A stretch of 64,000 bases of DNA from Liopterus haemorrhoidalis (Eukaryota; Arthropoda; Insecta; Coleoptera; Dytiscidae): positions 227,284,260 through 227,348,259 of the forward strand of contig OZ020611.1 in NCBI GenBank assembly GCA_963971575.1. Reading direction: 5' to 3'. Shown in pieces: positions 33,832-44,998 of this stretch. Within the stretch, counting starts at the first letter, position 1; the number at the start of each line of letters is the position of its first letter. Under the pieces are notes generated by a model. The model ran no database searches. It worked only from the letters and a program-made list of their open reading frames with translations, and had not been told where the DNA came from. Made by a program: the position numbers and the translations under genes.

Positions 33832-34157
33832 TAATTATATATATATATATATATATATAGTTGGATTGTTGTTCTTGACGAAAAATGTAGGAGGAAATAA
33901 AAATTCTTGATTACTCGTCAAACGTTTATTATAAAATATTAAGAGACGTTTCGACTGGTAAATCCAGTCATCCTCAGTCTAGAGTACGTTGTCAATATTT
34001 TAAAAAAAGTATATTCTTATAAAAAAATATACGGAAATGAAATTGAAAAATCCATCCCAAACACATACAGAGTAGAAAGGCAGGGATTTACCAGTCGAAA
34101 CGTCTCTTAATATTTTATAATCAACTTTTGACGAGTAATCAAGAATTTTTATTTCCT

Positions 34158-34190
<33 letters not shown>
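33832..34190. mobile_element. foldback element with ~75-bp arms between (TA)n tracts
   Basis: Arms 33889-33965 and 34083-34158 are inverted copies (AGGAAATAAAAATTCTTGAT, TACTCGTCAA, AATATTAAGAGACGTTTCG, ACTGGTAAATCC) around a ~117-bp loop. (TA)n tracts flank both sides (33833-33858, 34161-34189). The GTTTCG-stem-TCATCCTCAG wording resembles Penelope-like element terminal sequence. Confidence 0.75.
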
Positions 34191-34192
<2 letters not shown>

Positions 34193-34314
34193 GGGCCGCA
34201 GACAATATTTAAGTTATTTTGGGGGTTCCATGCCAGAAAAGGTTGAGAAACACTGATGTATACTGTTAGGAAATCGCTCTAAAAGACGGCATTGGGACCA
34301 ACAATAAACAAAAG

Positions 34315-34620
34315 GTAAACAGTTTTTAAATGATACACTACTGGCGGGTTGCTAACGTAAGAGTTTTCTCTAACTCAAGTTAAAATAATTTGTTTTTGTA
34401 TATACTACAACATACAAAAACAAATGATTTTAACTTGAGTTAGGGATAATTCTTACTTTAGCAACCGGCCATTGGTAAAGTTGCTGCCATACTGACTGCA
34501 GTTTTGGTATCTATTACCATTTCAAAGCTGCATGTTTCATGTCACCATGAAACTGCAGTCAGCATGATTAATAAAACATTTTGTGAAACTTTACCAAGTG
34601 TATCATTTAAAAACCGTTAT
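34315..34620. mobile_element. palindrome-rich MITE, ~306 bp
   Basis: Outer inverted repeats share TTTTTAAATGATACAC (left from 34322, right to about 34614). Inside are two further palindromes: arms TCTAACTCAAGTTAAAAT...TTTGTTTTTGTA at 34372-34411 and 34416-34460, and GGTAAAGTTGCTGCCATACT-type arms with CTGCAGT at about 34480-34600. No coding potential; target duplication not resolved. Confidence 0.65.
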
Positions 34621-35094
34621 CTATATTTGAGTTTCACCAAGTAAAACTATCAACTATTCAATATATTAAAAAACAAAAGTTTAGCATCCGAGACTCAAGA
34701 TAGAAACTGACAGTTAAAAATCTAGTAATATCTGTAATTATTATTCAATATATACAATAAGTTTATACCATGGGTTCAAAAAAGTTACATAAGTGTGCGT
34801 CCGTCAGTGATGAATCTCGTGAAGGTCGACCAAAATTGGTTGTGATTCAAAAAAACATCTATGCAGTGCGCAAAATGATTGAAGAAGGTTGCTATGTGAC
34901 TTACCGTCAATAGAGGTATCCTTAGGCGTATCATAGACTGCAATATATTCGATTTTGCCTGAACATTTAGCTGTGAAAAAGATCTGTTCCCGATGGATTC
35001 CGCATAATTGGACCAAAGCTCAAAAAAAGGTTCGTGTTGATCGGTGTAAGGGAATTCTAAAAAAATTCAACCTAGGCACTGCAAAATCCGTATA

Positions 35095-35217
35095 TACTAG
35101 CGTCGGCGAATCAACGCATTTATGTCACACGACGTAACAAACGACTGTATTGTCTGGAACAATGCAATCGTTTGTTACGTCGTGTGAAGTAAGTGCCTTG
35201 ATTCGCCGACGCTAGTA
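35095..35217. mobile_element. 123-bp palindromic MITE in mariner
   Basis: Almost the whole element is an inverted repeat. The arms of about 56 bp begin TACTAGCGTCGGCGAATCAA and contain TCACACGACGTAACAAACGA, with an 11-bp centre. TA flanks lie at 35093-35094 and 35218-35219. The mariner frame joins correctly if it is removed (GTATA then CAACATCGTTACAGG), confirming insertion. Confidence 0.92.
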
Positions 35218-36288
35218 TACAACATCGTTACAGGTGATGAAACTTGGATTTATTCATATGAACCGGAAACTAAGCAACAATCCACTGTTTGGGTTTTCTA
35301 AGATGAACCGAAACCCACAAAAGTTGTTCGTACACGAAGCACTTTTAAGAAAATGATCGCTTGTTTCTTCGGTTGTACTGGACATGCTAAATAGTATACA
35401 ACAATTTTTTTTTGCCAGAAGTCATCTACCAAATGAGGAAAAACAATCAAAAACGTCGCATTATTCTTGACAATGCAAGCTTTCACACAGTACGTCAAAC
35501 AATTGATTATTTGATGGAGAAAAACATCGAATTAATGTCTTATTGCCCGTATTTACCTGATTTATCCCCTAACGACTTTTTTTGTTCCCCAATCTCAAAT
35601 AAAAAATGCCTGGACAGCGATTTTCATCACCTCAAGACCTGTAAAAAGCCTTCTAAAGACGGAAAAAGGTATTAATTAGTTGGCGCAAGGTTGGCCATCT
35701 TCATAAAGGAGTAATTTTTTGAAGTTGCAAATAATTTCTTAACAATATAAGGGCTTTATCTACCCGAAAAAGTACATATTATAAAGCAAAATAATTATAT
35801 TCAATAAGTTTTTATAAGCCAACCCCTTTCAGTTGGCAAATGGGGGTAAAAATAAAATTCTAACAATTTGCAAGTGGGGAGATCAAACGCGAACAGTTAG
35901 CGAGCCTTCGAAAACCATGTTTTTGAAATACCAACTTCAGAATGGAAAAAATGTTTCGAGAATTGGTTTAAACGCATACAAAAGTGTACAAATCTTAAAG
36001 GCGAATATTTTAGAAAGCAAAAACATCGCATCATTCTTCATCATGACAATGCAAGCACCCACACAGCACGTCAAACAATTGATTATTTGAAGGAGAAAAA
36101 CATGGAATTAATGTCTCATTGCCCGTATTCACCTGATTTATCCTCTAACGACTCATTTTTGTTCCACAATGTCAAACAAAAAATGCGTTAAGATTTTTCA
36201 TCACCTCAAGAAGCTGTAGAAGCCTTCGAAACCATGTTTTTGAAATACCAACTTCAGAGTGGAAAAAATGTTTCGAGAATTGGTTTGA

Positions 36289-36543
36289 TTATTATTATTA
36301 TTATATTATTTATTTTACATCGGCCTTTATTTCTGCAACGAGGCTAATCGCCGATGCCAGGGGGCGAGCTCCTACACCTGGATGAGGGGTGAATGATTGT
36401 GAAAATGGGAGTAATGTAAACATATTATTCTCGCCCGAATAATATCACCAACGAAGCAGGCTCGAACCACAGACCGGACAATCGTACTGGGTTTCCACCA
36501 GTACAAACCGCACGACTAAGTGCGCTCGGCCACCACGTTGGCC
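36289..36543 (-). mobile_element. SINE with class II tRNA-like head, 12-bp target duplication
   Basis: 255-bp minus-strand SINE inserted in mariner sequence. A perfect duplication GAATTGGTTTGA lies at 36277-36288 and 36544-36555. The head (from 36543) reads GGTGGCCGAGCGCACTTAGT, has a long extra arm (GTACTGGTGGAAACCCAGTAC, a stem of 21 bases), and a B box GGTTCGAGCC. These fit a Leu/Ser-type tRNA ancestor. The 3' tail is (AAT)n, seen as TTATTATTATT at 36289-36310. It differs from the poly-A SINE at 10084. Confidence 0.92.
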
Positions 36544-36640
36544 GAATTGGTTTGAACGCATGCAAAAGTATATAAATCTTAAAGGCGAATATTTTGAAAA
36601 GCAGTAAAACAGTTTGTTCCAAAAAAAAGTTTCTTAATTT

Positions 36641-37489
36641 TTGTAAAAACTTTAAAGGTAGCCCTCGTATCTGTAACACATGCAATTAGCTGATGTGTTA
36701 GTTGTGACGGAAATATGCTGTTTTTTTTTTTGCGTAAATTAGGCATCTTGCAGTCCAAACGCAGATATAAATTTTGCAGAAAAAATAGACTATAGTCTCA
36801 TTGTTTTGTCTGTAATATATTGTGCTGGACACCCCATATATTTCAAATAAGTCGTAACACTTTAAGACTACCTGGATAGACTGATAAAAATGAAGATTTC
36901 TATGAAATAGATTAAAACGATAAAAAAATAAATTAAATATCATTTTATTAGATCGTTATATATACGGTCCATTAAAAGAACATTTCATCAAAGATGTTTT
37001 ACATGATTTATTAAATAATAAATTTAATTAAAACTAATTATTTTGAGAAATATTTCTCAACTGTATCTGCACTGCTTTCATTTCAAACATTTAATTCATA
37101 TTTAAGTTTATAGCTGTACCTCGGGCAATCAACATTGGGAAATATTCCAATTAGAAATATTAAAAATATTATGAGCTATATAAATTTAATTTAAAAGACA
37201 TTTTTGGAAAAATTTTAATAACAGGAAGTTTAAGAGAAGTCGGTTAAGTAATGTAGGTGGACTGTCTCTACAGATATAACGCTAAATATGAAACATTTAT
37301 TTTGAAATGAAAGCTCTTCTTTTAAGGGGCGTTTTGTATGGCGTCTCATCCGTGAGCCGTTTGTATTTAAGTCGTACTACGCGGGCTCTACATTATGCGT
37401 CCAATGTACACACCAACGTTGGCCCTAATAATAGCTCCAACATTTCCAGGACCGTTATTAGGGAATAACAGTGTGGCTCCTATTATATA
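36641..37489. other. unassigned intergenic
   Basis: No supported gene. The hAT transposase region begins near the right edge; upstream frames around 37395-37490 are open but not recognisable. Confidence 0.4.
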
Positions 37490-37745
37490 TTTGAAACTGC
37501 AGGGTAAAGAAACGCACATTATTCACTTCAGAGATAATATCCAGGCGTTCGTATTAAAGCTGCAAAACTGGCGCCGTAAAGTAAATCTTGGAAACTTGCC
37601 ATGTTTGAACATCTTTGCACCAAGATTGAAGAATCTGAGACGGGAATTGTAGATAATCTGAGAGGAAATTAATAGCCACCTTAAAGTCCTTGAATCTGAA
37701 ATTCAACGTTATTTCCCGGAGTTCTCTGAACAAGAAGCTGCATTA

Positions 37746-38278
37746 TAGTCGGATTGCTGATAAGTGACTGTTCGTTGCTACAAGTCTCGATATTCAATAC
37801 TATTTGCTGTCTCTGTCTATATCATTATAATTATTTGCATACCCATAGTAACGTATAGTGACTCAAGTTGACAACTAACCTTCAAAATTATTTGAATAAA
37901 AAAACAAAGCATTAGAAAGAAATAGAATGATTCGTAGATATCTTTACTAATTAGAGTGCGAAAATAAATTCACAGCAGTACTCAAACAAACAAAATTATT
38001 AATTTTAAGGTTATAATTATAAATAAGGAAAAATTTATACTCATACGTAAATTTTGGATTATAATTTGTTTTTTTATTCCAGCAGATTTCAAATTAAAGT
38101 TTGTGAATTTAATAATTGGCCGCAAGCCATATTTTAATTAATATTTATTACCAGACACTGACAGTTAAGACAAATAACAAAAACATTTTTAAAATCGCTG
38201 AAAAATGGTAACTAGATTATTATATGATTGCATTACTTAATACATACATGTAACAGTCACCTATCAGCAATCCGACTA
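37746..38278. mobile_element. MITE family D, uninterrupted copy, 533 bp
   Basis: TIRs TAGTCGGATTGCTGATAAGT and the complement of the right end; TA at 37744-37745 and 38279-38280. Close to the copy at 4211-5016 but lacking the family B insertion, so it shows that copy's empty site. It sits inside the hAT transposase. Confidence 0.92.
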
Positions 38279-38318
38279 TAGTCGAAACCCATTTCATGTA
38301 TATTTGGATGTTACTGAC

Positions 38319-39619
38319 TAGTATTGTTCAAAATCTATCACCTACTAACTTTAATCCTGTCCATAATCTCCAAAATCTGCTATCTGACAGATACATTCCC
38401 CAATTTTCTTTTACTGACGTCTCATTTAACAAGGTTAGAGATGCCATCACCACCCTGAAACCAAGTAATAGTAGAGATCCGTATGATTTTAATGTAGAAA
38501 TAATAAAATCAGTAAAAGATTGGTTAATTGTCCCTTTAACCAAACTTCTAAACTCGTGCATTAAGTTCAATACTTTTCCAAACTGTCTTAAGTTAGCTAA
38601 AGTTATTCCCGTTTATAAAAAAGGCGACAAAAACGATATGTCAAATTTTAGGCCTATTTCCTTACTTCCTATATTTTCCAAAATTTTTGAAAAATTGTTA
38701 TTATCCCAATTACAAACCCACTTTCAGCATCACAACCTTCTCAATCCTAAGCAGTTCAGCTTCAGAGCAGGAATGTCCACCTGTTCGGCGATGCTTGAGG
38801 TCATCAATATCCTTACTAGATCTTTTGAGGAAGGAGCACACAGTATATCCACATTTTTGGATCTGACAAAGGCGTTCGATTGTCTTTGTCCAGCTTTATT
38901 AATTCAAAAACTGGCCTGTTATAATATTAGTCACAATAGCTGTTCACTTCTTGCATCATATTTAAAAGACAGGAAACAGTTTGTTTACTTAAACGGTGTT
39001 AAGTCACAAGTTCAAACTGTTAAATATGGCACATCCCTCAAGGCTCTATTCTTGGACCTTTCCTCTTCCTAATCTATATTAATGATTTGCCTTCCTTCCT
39101 CAAAACTACAAACACAATATTGTACGCGGATAATACCACCATAATTTCAACTTCGAAGGAGTTTGGAGAAACATTATCTTTAAATAACACCAATTTAAAA
39201 CTTAGTCGTGAGTAGTTCACTGCTAATAACCTAAGTTTAAACGCTCAAAAAACTCAGCAAATGATCTTCTCACTTCGATTGGCACATATGGAAAATCCAC
39301 GGTGAATAAAATAAATTCTTAGGTGTCCATATTGGTGTTAATCTTAGCTGGGAAGTTCATATAGATCATCTTGCTAATAAACTTGGTAAAGCACTTTTTT
39401 GTTTGCGTAATCTCAGACATAGCGTGTCCCGTAATATTTTACTCACAGCATATCATGCACTCTTTGATAGTCACATGTCAATTTTGTAGCTTTATTTTTA
39501 ATGTTAAATTCAATGTATTATTGTTTATGATATGTTTATTTGTAGTATTTTTTTCCATTATTACTTTTATTAACTTCTGACGCATGTAAAAATATTTTGT
39601 ATTTGTTAACATTAATAAA

Positions 39620-39657
<38 letters not shown>
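38319..39657 (+). pseudogene. 5'-truncated LINE: reverse transcriptase, (TTA)n tail
   Basis: Plus-strand RT of a Jockey/CR1-like LINE. 38350-39060 is open: NKVRDAITTLKPSNSRDPYD, KLAKVIPVYKKGDKNDMSNF, RPISLLPIFSKIFEKLLLSQ (motif 2), FRAGMSTCSAM, STFLDLTKAFDCL (catalytic Asp, motif 3). A frameshift near 39030 precedes [19 protein letters not shown]. The active-site box reads YADN instead of YADD, a loss of one catalytic Asp. Thumb-like remnants run to about 39480. The tail is (ATT)n at 39617-39657, inside hAT sequence. No endonuclease or ORF1; truncated at about 38319. Confidence 0.82.
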
Positions 39658-39659
<2 letters not shown>

Positions 39660-40164
39660 CCGATGAAGTACAGGATGAATTTTTGGAGCTGCGAAATGAC
39701 TCCTCTGCGCGTGATATATTTCAGGAAAAATCGTTATGTCAATTTTGTTGTGCTATGCGTCATTCGTATCCTAAAGTTTCCATGCTTTCTTTTCGAATAT
39801 TAGTGCCATTTGCTTCTACTTACCTCTGCGAAAGGGGATTTTCAACTCTTCTGCAGATCAAGACAAAAGCCAGGAATAAGCTGGATGTTCAAGATGACAT
39901 GAGATTGGCCTTGACAAAAACTCAATCAAGAATTATAACACTTATTTAGCAGATGCAAGGTCTATCATCACATTAATCATTAATAATTAATACATATTAA
40001 AAAATATCATCACTTTTGTTAAGTCCTAAAATATATTTTGTCAAACCCTTTATTTTTTGTATTATTAATTAAATATGGCGGATAAGAAAGGGGGATCGCG
40101 AACATTTTTAAAAATTCTAAAAAGGGTCGCGATTAAAAACAGGTTGGGAATAAATGGTGTAGAC

Positions 40165-41702
40165 CAGCGGTTTCCAAACTTTGTTCAGTAACGACCCCCT
40201 TAGAAATAATCCCATCTCTGGCGCCCCCTCCCCCTATTTAGGAAATTTATAAATAATTTGTAAATAATTTCTTTATTGAAATAATAATCACAAAAGTAGC
40301 AAAAATATGTAATGTAAATAGTTTCTCTAATTTCTAAATATTTATTTTCACAACATAAATCACGAAAATCATATAAAAATAAATTATATTAATATTAAAT
40401 ATGTAATACAAATTAAAAATGTAATAAAAATCAATTTTAATGTGAAGTATGGGCTTGTTTCTTCGCACATAATTCATTAAATCGCGGTTTATTAGAAGAA
40501 AGAGCCACTCTTATTTCGTCTTCCACTATTAACTGTGCGCGATATTTTGTTTTAATATCAACTAATGTGGAAAATCCTATTTCGCACATGTATGATGTGA
40601 CATATGGTAAAAGAATTTTTATAGCTTTTGCTGATAAGGCAGGATATTCCTTGCTTTTCTTCCAGGCAGAATTTCTCCGGATTATTTGGATTGAAGCGAA
40701 CTTTTAGCAAGCTATCAAGAAAGTTCTATTAATTTTTCTTATTCATTAGTTGTTAGCTCAAAATTATCATTATAATCGATAGTAAACGGATTCCATATCC
40801 ATTCATATTTTGCATTTTCTTCCAGATCTTGAAAATAATGATTAAAATATTGCTTCAAAAGTGTCCTATAAATAGAGACTTATGTTCTTTAATTTTGTCA
40901 ATGCAACAATTATTACCGACCGCCAACATATATAAGGGAGGTATTGTGATCATACCGATTTTGACATTTCGAGATTTCGATGGATCTCCACGAATTGAGG
41001 TCCCTACATAACGTTTTGACTATTTTTAGCATGATGTCTGTCGGTCTGTCTGTCCGTCTGTCTGTCTGTCCGTCCGTCTGTCTGTCTGTCTGTCGGTCCG
41101 TCCGTCTGTCTGTCTGTCTACACGTGCAGAGCAAATTCGGCTGAAAGGATTTTTATGAAACTTCATATCTAAGCTTCTGCCATCAATGGCACGGGTTTAT
41201 CAATCGGTTTACTAAAAATGGGAGTTTACTCGTGTTGATTTTAAGATTTTTGTGAATATTTCACAACACAAAAATATTTCGATAAAATTTATTAAACAAA
41301 AGTTGCTATAAAAGCGATATCTAATAACTTTTATTTGAGACGTTTTTTGATAAAACGAAAAATGTTGAATAATTTCTGTAAATTTTTTCATATTTATATG
41401 TAACTTTTCCATGGTCATGATAAATAATATCTTTGTTAGAAAATATTAGGCCAAGTTAATTCTACTCTGCTGCTAGAATGTAATTTATATAAGTACTTTA
41501 TGATGGCGGTCGGTCCTGTGGTGGCCACAGCTGATTTTTTTTAAATTCGAAAACATAACAAATTTGTCATCTTGAAAAATTTTAGTTCATAATTCAATTT
41601 TTTTAATAAACGAGGTTATTTTATCTTTTTGAAAAAACGATCGGAATAAAAATGACATCCGCGACCCCCTGGAGGTCGCGCCCCCCACTTTGGAAACCGC
41701 TG
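40165..41702. mobile_element. hAT element, 1.54 kb, with nested H3
   Basis: Ends CAGCGGTTTCCAAACTTTG and CACTTTGGAAACCGCTG form hAT TIRs. A perfect 8-bp duplication GTGTAGAC lies at 40157-40164 and 41703-41710. The minus strand at about 40450-40830 has hAT-like coding wording in broken frames (e.g. complement of TTTTCTTCCAGGCAGAATT), probably a transposase relic. H3 sits at 40911-41532. It lies only 14 bp from the end of the other hAT element. Confidence 0.9.
40911..41532 (+). mobile_element. Helentron-like H3, full length, nested in hAT
   Basis: Same plan as H1/H2 with different sequence. 5' subterminal ACCGACCGCCA (40915-40925); a GTCT/GTCC/GTCG microsatellite (41034-41119); a conserved block GCAGAGCAAATTCGGCT; the inverse subterminal TGGCGGTCGGT (41504-41514); then a CTGTGGTGGCCACAG hairpin and a T-run. 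A second, 5'-truncated copy is at 55087-55645. Non-coding. Confidence 0.78.
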
Positions 41703-41710
41703 GTGTAGAC

Positions 41711-42462
41711 CATGCATTAAATGTCCTTTATAGAACTAGAGACTTAAGTTGTCAATCGACCGTCGTATTTTTTATCAGTAGTAACTGTAATCTCTCTTTA
41801 CAATTAAGTAAAATATTACAAAAAATAAACAACAGAAAGAACCAATCCGTTTCTGTAACTATGCAAGTACCAGAATGAGTATTCTAAATGGGTTACTGGT
41901 CAAACTAGTACTTGTTCTCAACACTGTTCCAACAATAAAAATCCTATCTATGATCTCGACACATTCAGATGGCTGTAATGGTGTCAATAAAATTTTTCTA
42001 CAACATGTAGAGTCGCCACCATGAACATGTCACGTGGGCTTCCTGAACACGTCTTAAATATGAGTTCACACGTCACTTGCAATTTTCTATTATCGTACCA
42101 GAAATTGGCACTTTAGATTAATAATATTCAAAGATAAGAAATGGTAAGAAGAAGAAACAGATTTGCATGTCTTTATTTATTAGTTGCTTAATTATAAGTT
42201 TGTGTCTAATTAAAACAGAAGTGAGGCATAAGTGGAATATCTTTATACATATCTCTAAAGATAGAAGTACTTTTTTTTTTCAAACCTTATATAATAAGCT
42301 AATCTACACCTAGTTCTGCCATAAATATTACTAAAAAGATTTCAGTGATATTCCACAAGGACTCATTGATCATCTTAAACAAGAAATACCATTCAATTTT
42401 CAAAATTACCTCTTTTGATCGTTGCAAAGCGAGAAGAGTTTTTCAAAAGATATTCATGAAAA

Positions 42463-42467
<5 letters not shown>
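41711..42467. other. unassigned intergenic
   Basis: No supported gene, TIR or tail. Confidence 0.4.

Positions 42468-42540
<73 letters not shown>
42468..42540. repeat. (TA)n microsatellite
   Basis: About 36 TA units directly upstream of the truncated LINE RT. Confidence 0.95.
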
Positions 42541-42541
<1 letters not shown>

Positions 42542-42544
42542 TTT

Positions 42545-44030
42545 TTTAATTTGTGAAAAAATATCTTTTCACTATGGTAAATAAGTCAAGTACAGATAAT
42601 ATAAATATTAAACTGATCAAAGACTTATTTGATGTTGTTTGTTACCCTTTGCTGAATTGGCTGAAAGTCTCGTTGGAAAAGGCAGAGGTTCCTGCAGTTT
42701 TAAAACTGTCAGTAGTTGTGCCGATACTAAAAATTGAAAAATCCAAAAAGGCAATGAGTTCAGGCCACTGAACATGCTCCCTGCTTGTGAAAAAATACTG
42801 GAAAAAGTTGTATATCAACAAATTATTCAACATTTGGATAAAAATAATACTTTATCAAAGTTCCAGTCGGGATTCAGAAGTAAACATTCATGTGAATCTG
42901 CGTTGCAGCATGTTATAAATGAATGGAAAGCCTCTTTAGATAAGCAAAAACATGTAGGACTAGTTATCTTAGATCTAAGAAGAGCTTTCGAAACTATTGA
43001 TAGATCAATACTTCTGCAGAAACTTTACTGCTGTGGTATAAGGGGCACAGTATTGCAATGGTTCAACAGTTACATGCTGAACAGAGAACAAAAGGTGAAG
43101 TGGAATGGTGTGCTTGGTGTGAAATTAGAAAACTGTATAGGAGTGCCACAGGGAAGTGTGTTGGGACCACTGCTATTTATTGTATACATTAATGACATCA
43201 CAAAAATATTAAAAAAGTGTAAAATAAATATGTTCGCGGATGATACTTTAATATATGTTGAAGGAGATAGTTATAAAAAGGTAGTTAGTTGATTAAAAGA
43301 TGAACTAAAAATAATGAATGAGTATTTTGAAATGAACAGACTGAAACTTAACTTAGATAAATGTAAATATATGATATTATCTAAAAATAGTGAGTACGAT
43401 TTAGATATAAAAGACAATAGGGTAGAAAGAGTAGAAGTTAATAATTGTGTGTTAGAATTGGTTGATAAATATAAATACTTCTGGAGTTGTACTAGATAGG
43501 AAGTTGAAATTTAAAGAGCACGTGCAATACGTAATTAAGAAAGTGGCAAAAAATAGGCTTTTTCAGCAGAGTTTCTTATAGGTATAGTTTAAGTAGATAC
43601 ACTAGATTATTAATATATAATACAATTATACTGCCACACTTTACATACTGTGCAACTGTCACTTTTATGTGCAATAAAACAGATATAGATGTTACAGAAA
43701 TGTCAAAATAAGGCCCTAAGAGTAATATTAAAATGTGATAAGTATGCAAGTATTATGTCTATGTTAATGGCGATGAACTGGCTAGATATCAGTAGTTATC
43801 TTGAATTTAAAGTATTAGCATTTATTTATAAAATACTAAAAAATATGGTACCTGATTATCTAAGAATTAGAATAAAACAAAATAAAGATGTACATGTGTA
43901 CAACACAAGAAATAAGGAAGATTTTTCCATAACGCGTTTTGAGATTACGACAAAAAAATTTAATGGTATAATTTACATTACTTGTGAAAATTATGAATTA
44001 AAAAAAGCACAACTCAAAAAAGGTTAGAGA
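42545..44030 (+). pseudogene. LINE reverse transcriptase, 5'-truncated, FADD intact
   Basis: Plus-strand RT domain of a second, distinct LINE. It begins KSSTDNINIKLIKDLF. SVVVPILKIEKSKK is followed by a stop or frameshift. The main open block (42774-43292) has FQSGFRSKHSCESALQHV, GLVILDLRRAFETIDRSIL, VPQGSVLGPLLFIVYINDI and the active-site FADDTLIY. Two more frames continue the thumb/C-terminus (RLKLNLDKCKYMILS at about 43330; QKCQNKALRVILKCDKYASI and EFKVLAFIYKILKNMVPDYL at about 43690-43850). Three or more frameshifts or stops. No endonuclease. The 3' side merges into a degenerate tandem repeat. Confidence 0.82.
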
Positions 44031-44620
44031 CAGCAACCTCAGCTTAAAATTTTTGGATTCGTCGTTGTTTATTTAGTCTAAAAAATATTGGGTCTTCAAT
44101 CGTGTAACGCGTTTTGAGATTACGACAATTTTTTTAATGTTAAAATTTACATTATTTGTGAAAATTGTGAATTAAAAAAAAATTACAACACAAAAACGGT
44201 TAGTGAAAAAGACGTGAGGTTAGAATTTTTGGATTCCTCGTAGCGTATTTAGTTTAGAAAAATTTGACGCCTTATTCATTTTGCGTATTTTTAAATTATG
44301 ACAAATTTTAATATGGCGTGATTTATAGAAATTTTCATTTTCGCATGGACGTATCTCAAAAACGAAATACGATAAAAACCTGTGGTTGAAATTTTTGAAA
44401 TCTTGAGGTCTTAATTGACATGTGATCATATTTTGAAACAAAAAAATAATTTGAAATTTTTTAGTTTTTTTTTTTAAATGTTTTGAAAATTTAATAAATT
44501 CTAACTAAAAAATGGTTAGGGATAGAAATCTACGGTTTCAATTTCTAAAATTATCCTACTTTGTTTAAACTAAAAAATAAATTGGGCTTTAATAAACCAG
44601 TTATTAAGTTTTGTATAGAC
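43930..44620. repeat. degenerate ~165-170-bp tandem repeat
   Basis: ACGCGTTTTGAGATTACGAC occurs at about 43938 and 44107. Weaker versions follow near 44275 and 44450, each followed by TTTAATGGTAWAATTTACATT, a GGTTAG box and AAATTTTTGGATTC. The first unit overlaps the LINE coding end, so the array probably arose from the LINE's terminus. Related wording lies at 11820-12540. Confidence 0.65.
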
Positions 44621-44998
44621 AGTAATCCAAAACTCTTGAAAATGGCAAAAAAATCGTAAAAAAATAATGGGTAGACGTTAAAAAATCATGATTTGTAAAC
44701 AAAAAATTGTTGTCTCCGATTTCATTAAAAATTGATACAAATATGTAGTTTTGGTCATGGATCAACAACATTTGTTCCATTTTGAAGTTGGCGCCAAAAT
44801 TTGGGAATTATAGGCAAAAAACTATGAATTTTTTAAACATTTTTTTATAATCGTCGTCACAGAATTAGCTTAAAACTATATTTCGGCGAAAATCGGAGTC
44901 AAAAAGTTTTGATCAAAATTTTAATTTTGCGCCAAAAAAAATAAATAAAAAAGCACAGCCCATAAAAAGGCTCAGAGCCGATGAAATGCTAGCCTGCC
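44621..44998. other. unassigned AT-rich sequence
   Basis: Possibly a continuation of the degenerate repeat. No gene. Confidence 0.35.

Larger units (their letters stand above)
31113..34255. mobile_element. hAT-ended element (3.1 kb with nested insertions)
   Basis: Left CAGCGTTTCTCAACCGGGG and right AAAGGTTGAGAAACACTG are hAT-type TIRs. A perfect 8-bp duplication ATGTATAC lies at 31105-31112 and 34256-34263. Its own sequence seems short at the ends (31113-31285 and about 34191-34255, both with GGGGGGCCG wording). Between lie a Tc1/mariner-superfamily transposon, unassigned sequence and a foldback flanked by TA repeats. No hAT transposase. Confidence 0.85.
34795..36640 (+). pseudogene. rearranged mariner cluster (partly duplicated transposase)
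   Basis: Plus-strand mariner coding sequence in broken frames. 34800-34910 holds the end of the helix-turn-helix region (SDESREGRPKLVVI). 34960-35090 holds VKKICSRWIPHNWTKAQKK. 35225-35350 holds TGDETWIYSYEPETKQQST (first Asp) and later KVVRTRSTFKK. 35410-35600 holds QKRRIILDNASFHTVRQTI (second Asp) and YLPDLSPNDFF (third Asp). After unassigned sequence (35670-35850) C-terminal and catalytic segments appear again: 35900-36010, then HHDNASTHTARQTIDYL at 36040-36100 and YSPDLSSNDSFLF, then a second C-terminus. So the 3' half is present at least twice. A palindromic MITE (35095-35217) and a SINE (36289-36543) are nested in it. Inactive. Confidence 0.8.
37490..40150 (+). pseudogene. hAT transposase (SCAND3/ZBED5-like), split by MITE and LINE
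   Basis: Three plus-strand pieces read as one hAT transposase. 37500-37745 holds HFRDNIQAFVLKLQNWRRKV, then, after a frameshift near 37600, ESETGIVDNL and VLESEIQRYFPEFSEQEA. 38281-38318 holds RNPFHVYLDVT. 39658-39948 holds IPDEVQDEFLELRNDSSA, FLEFW-like CQFCCAMRHSYPKVS, and the dimerisation tail LVPFASTYLCERGFSTLLQI...RNKLDVQDDMRLALTKTQ. The right part ends with non-coding GGTTGGGAA at 40150, half a hAT TIR. The order and wording match the C-terminal half of vertebrate and insect SCAND3/ZBED5-type hAT proteins. The N-terminal zinc finger and most of the catalytic region are not found. Interrupted by MITE D (37746-38278) and a LINE (38319-39657). Confidence 0.8.

Noticed and set aside
38328..38570. 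80-codon minus-strand frame opposite the LINE RT
   Set aside because: It is the antisense shadow of a recognisable RT frame on the plus strand.
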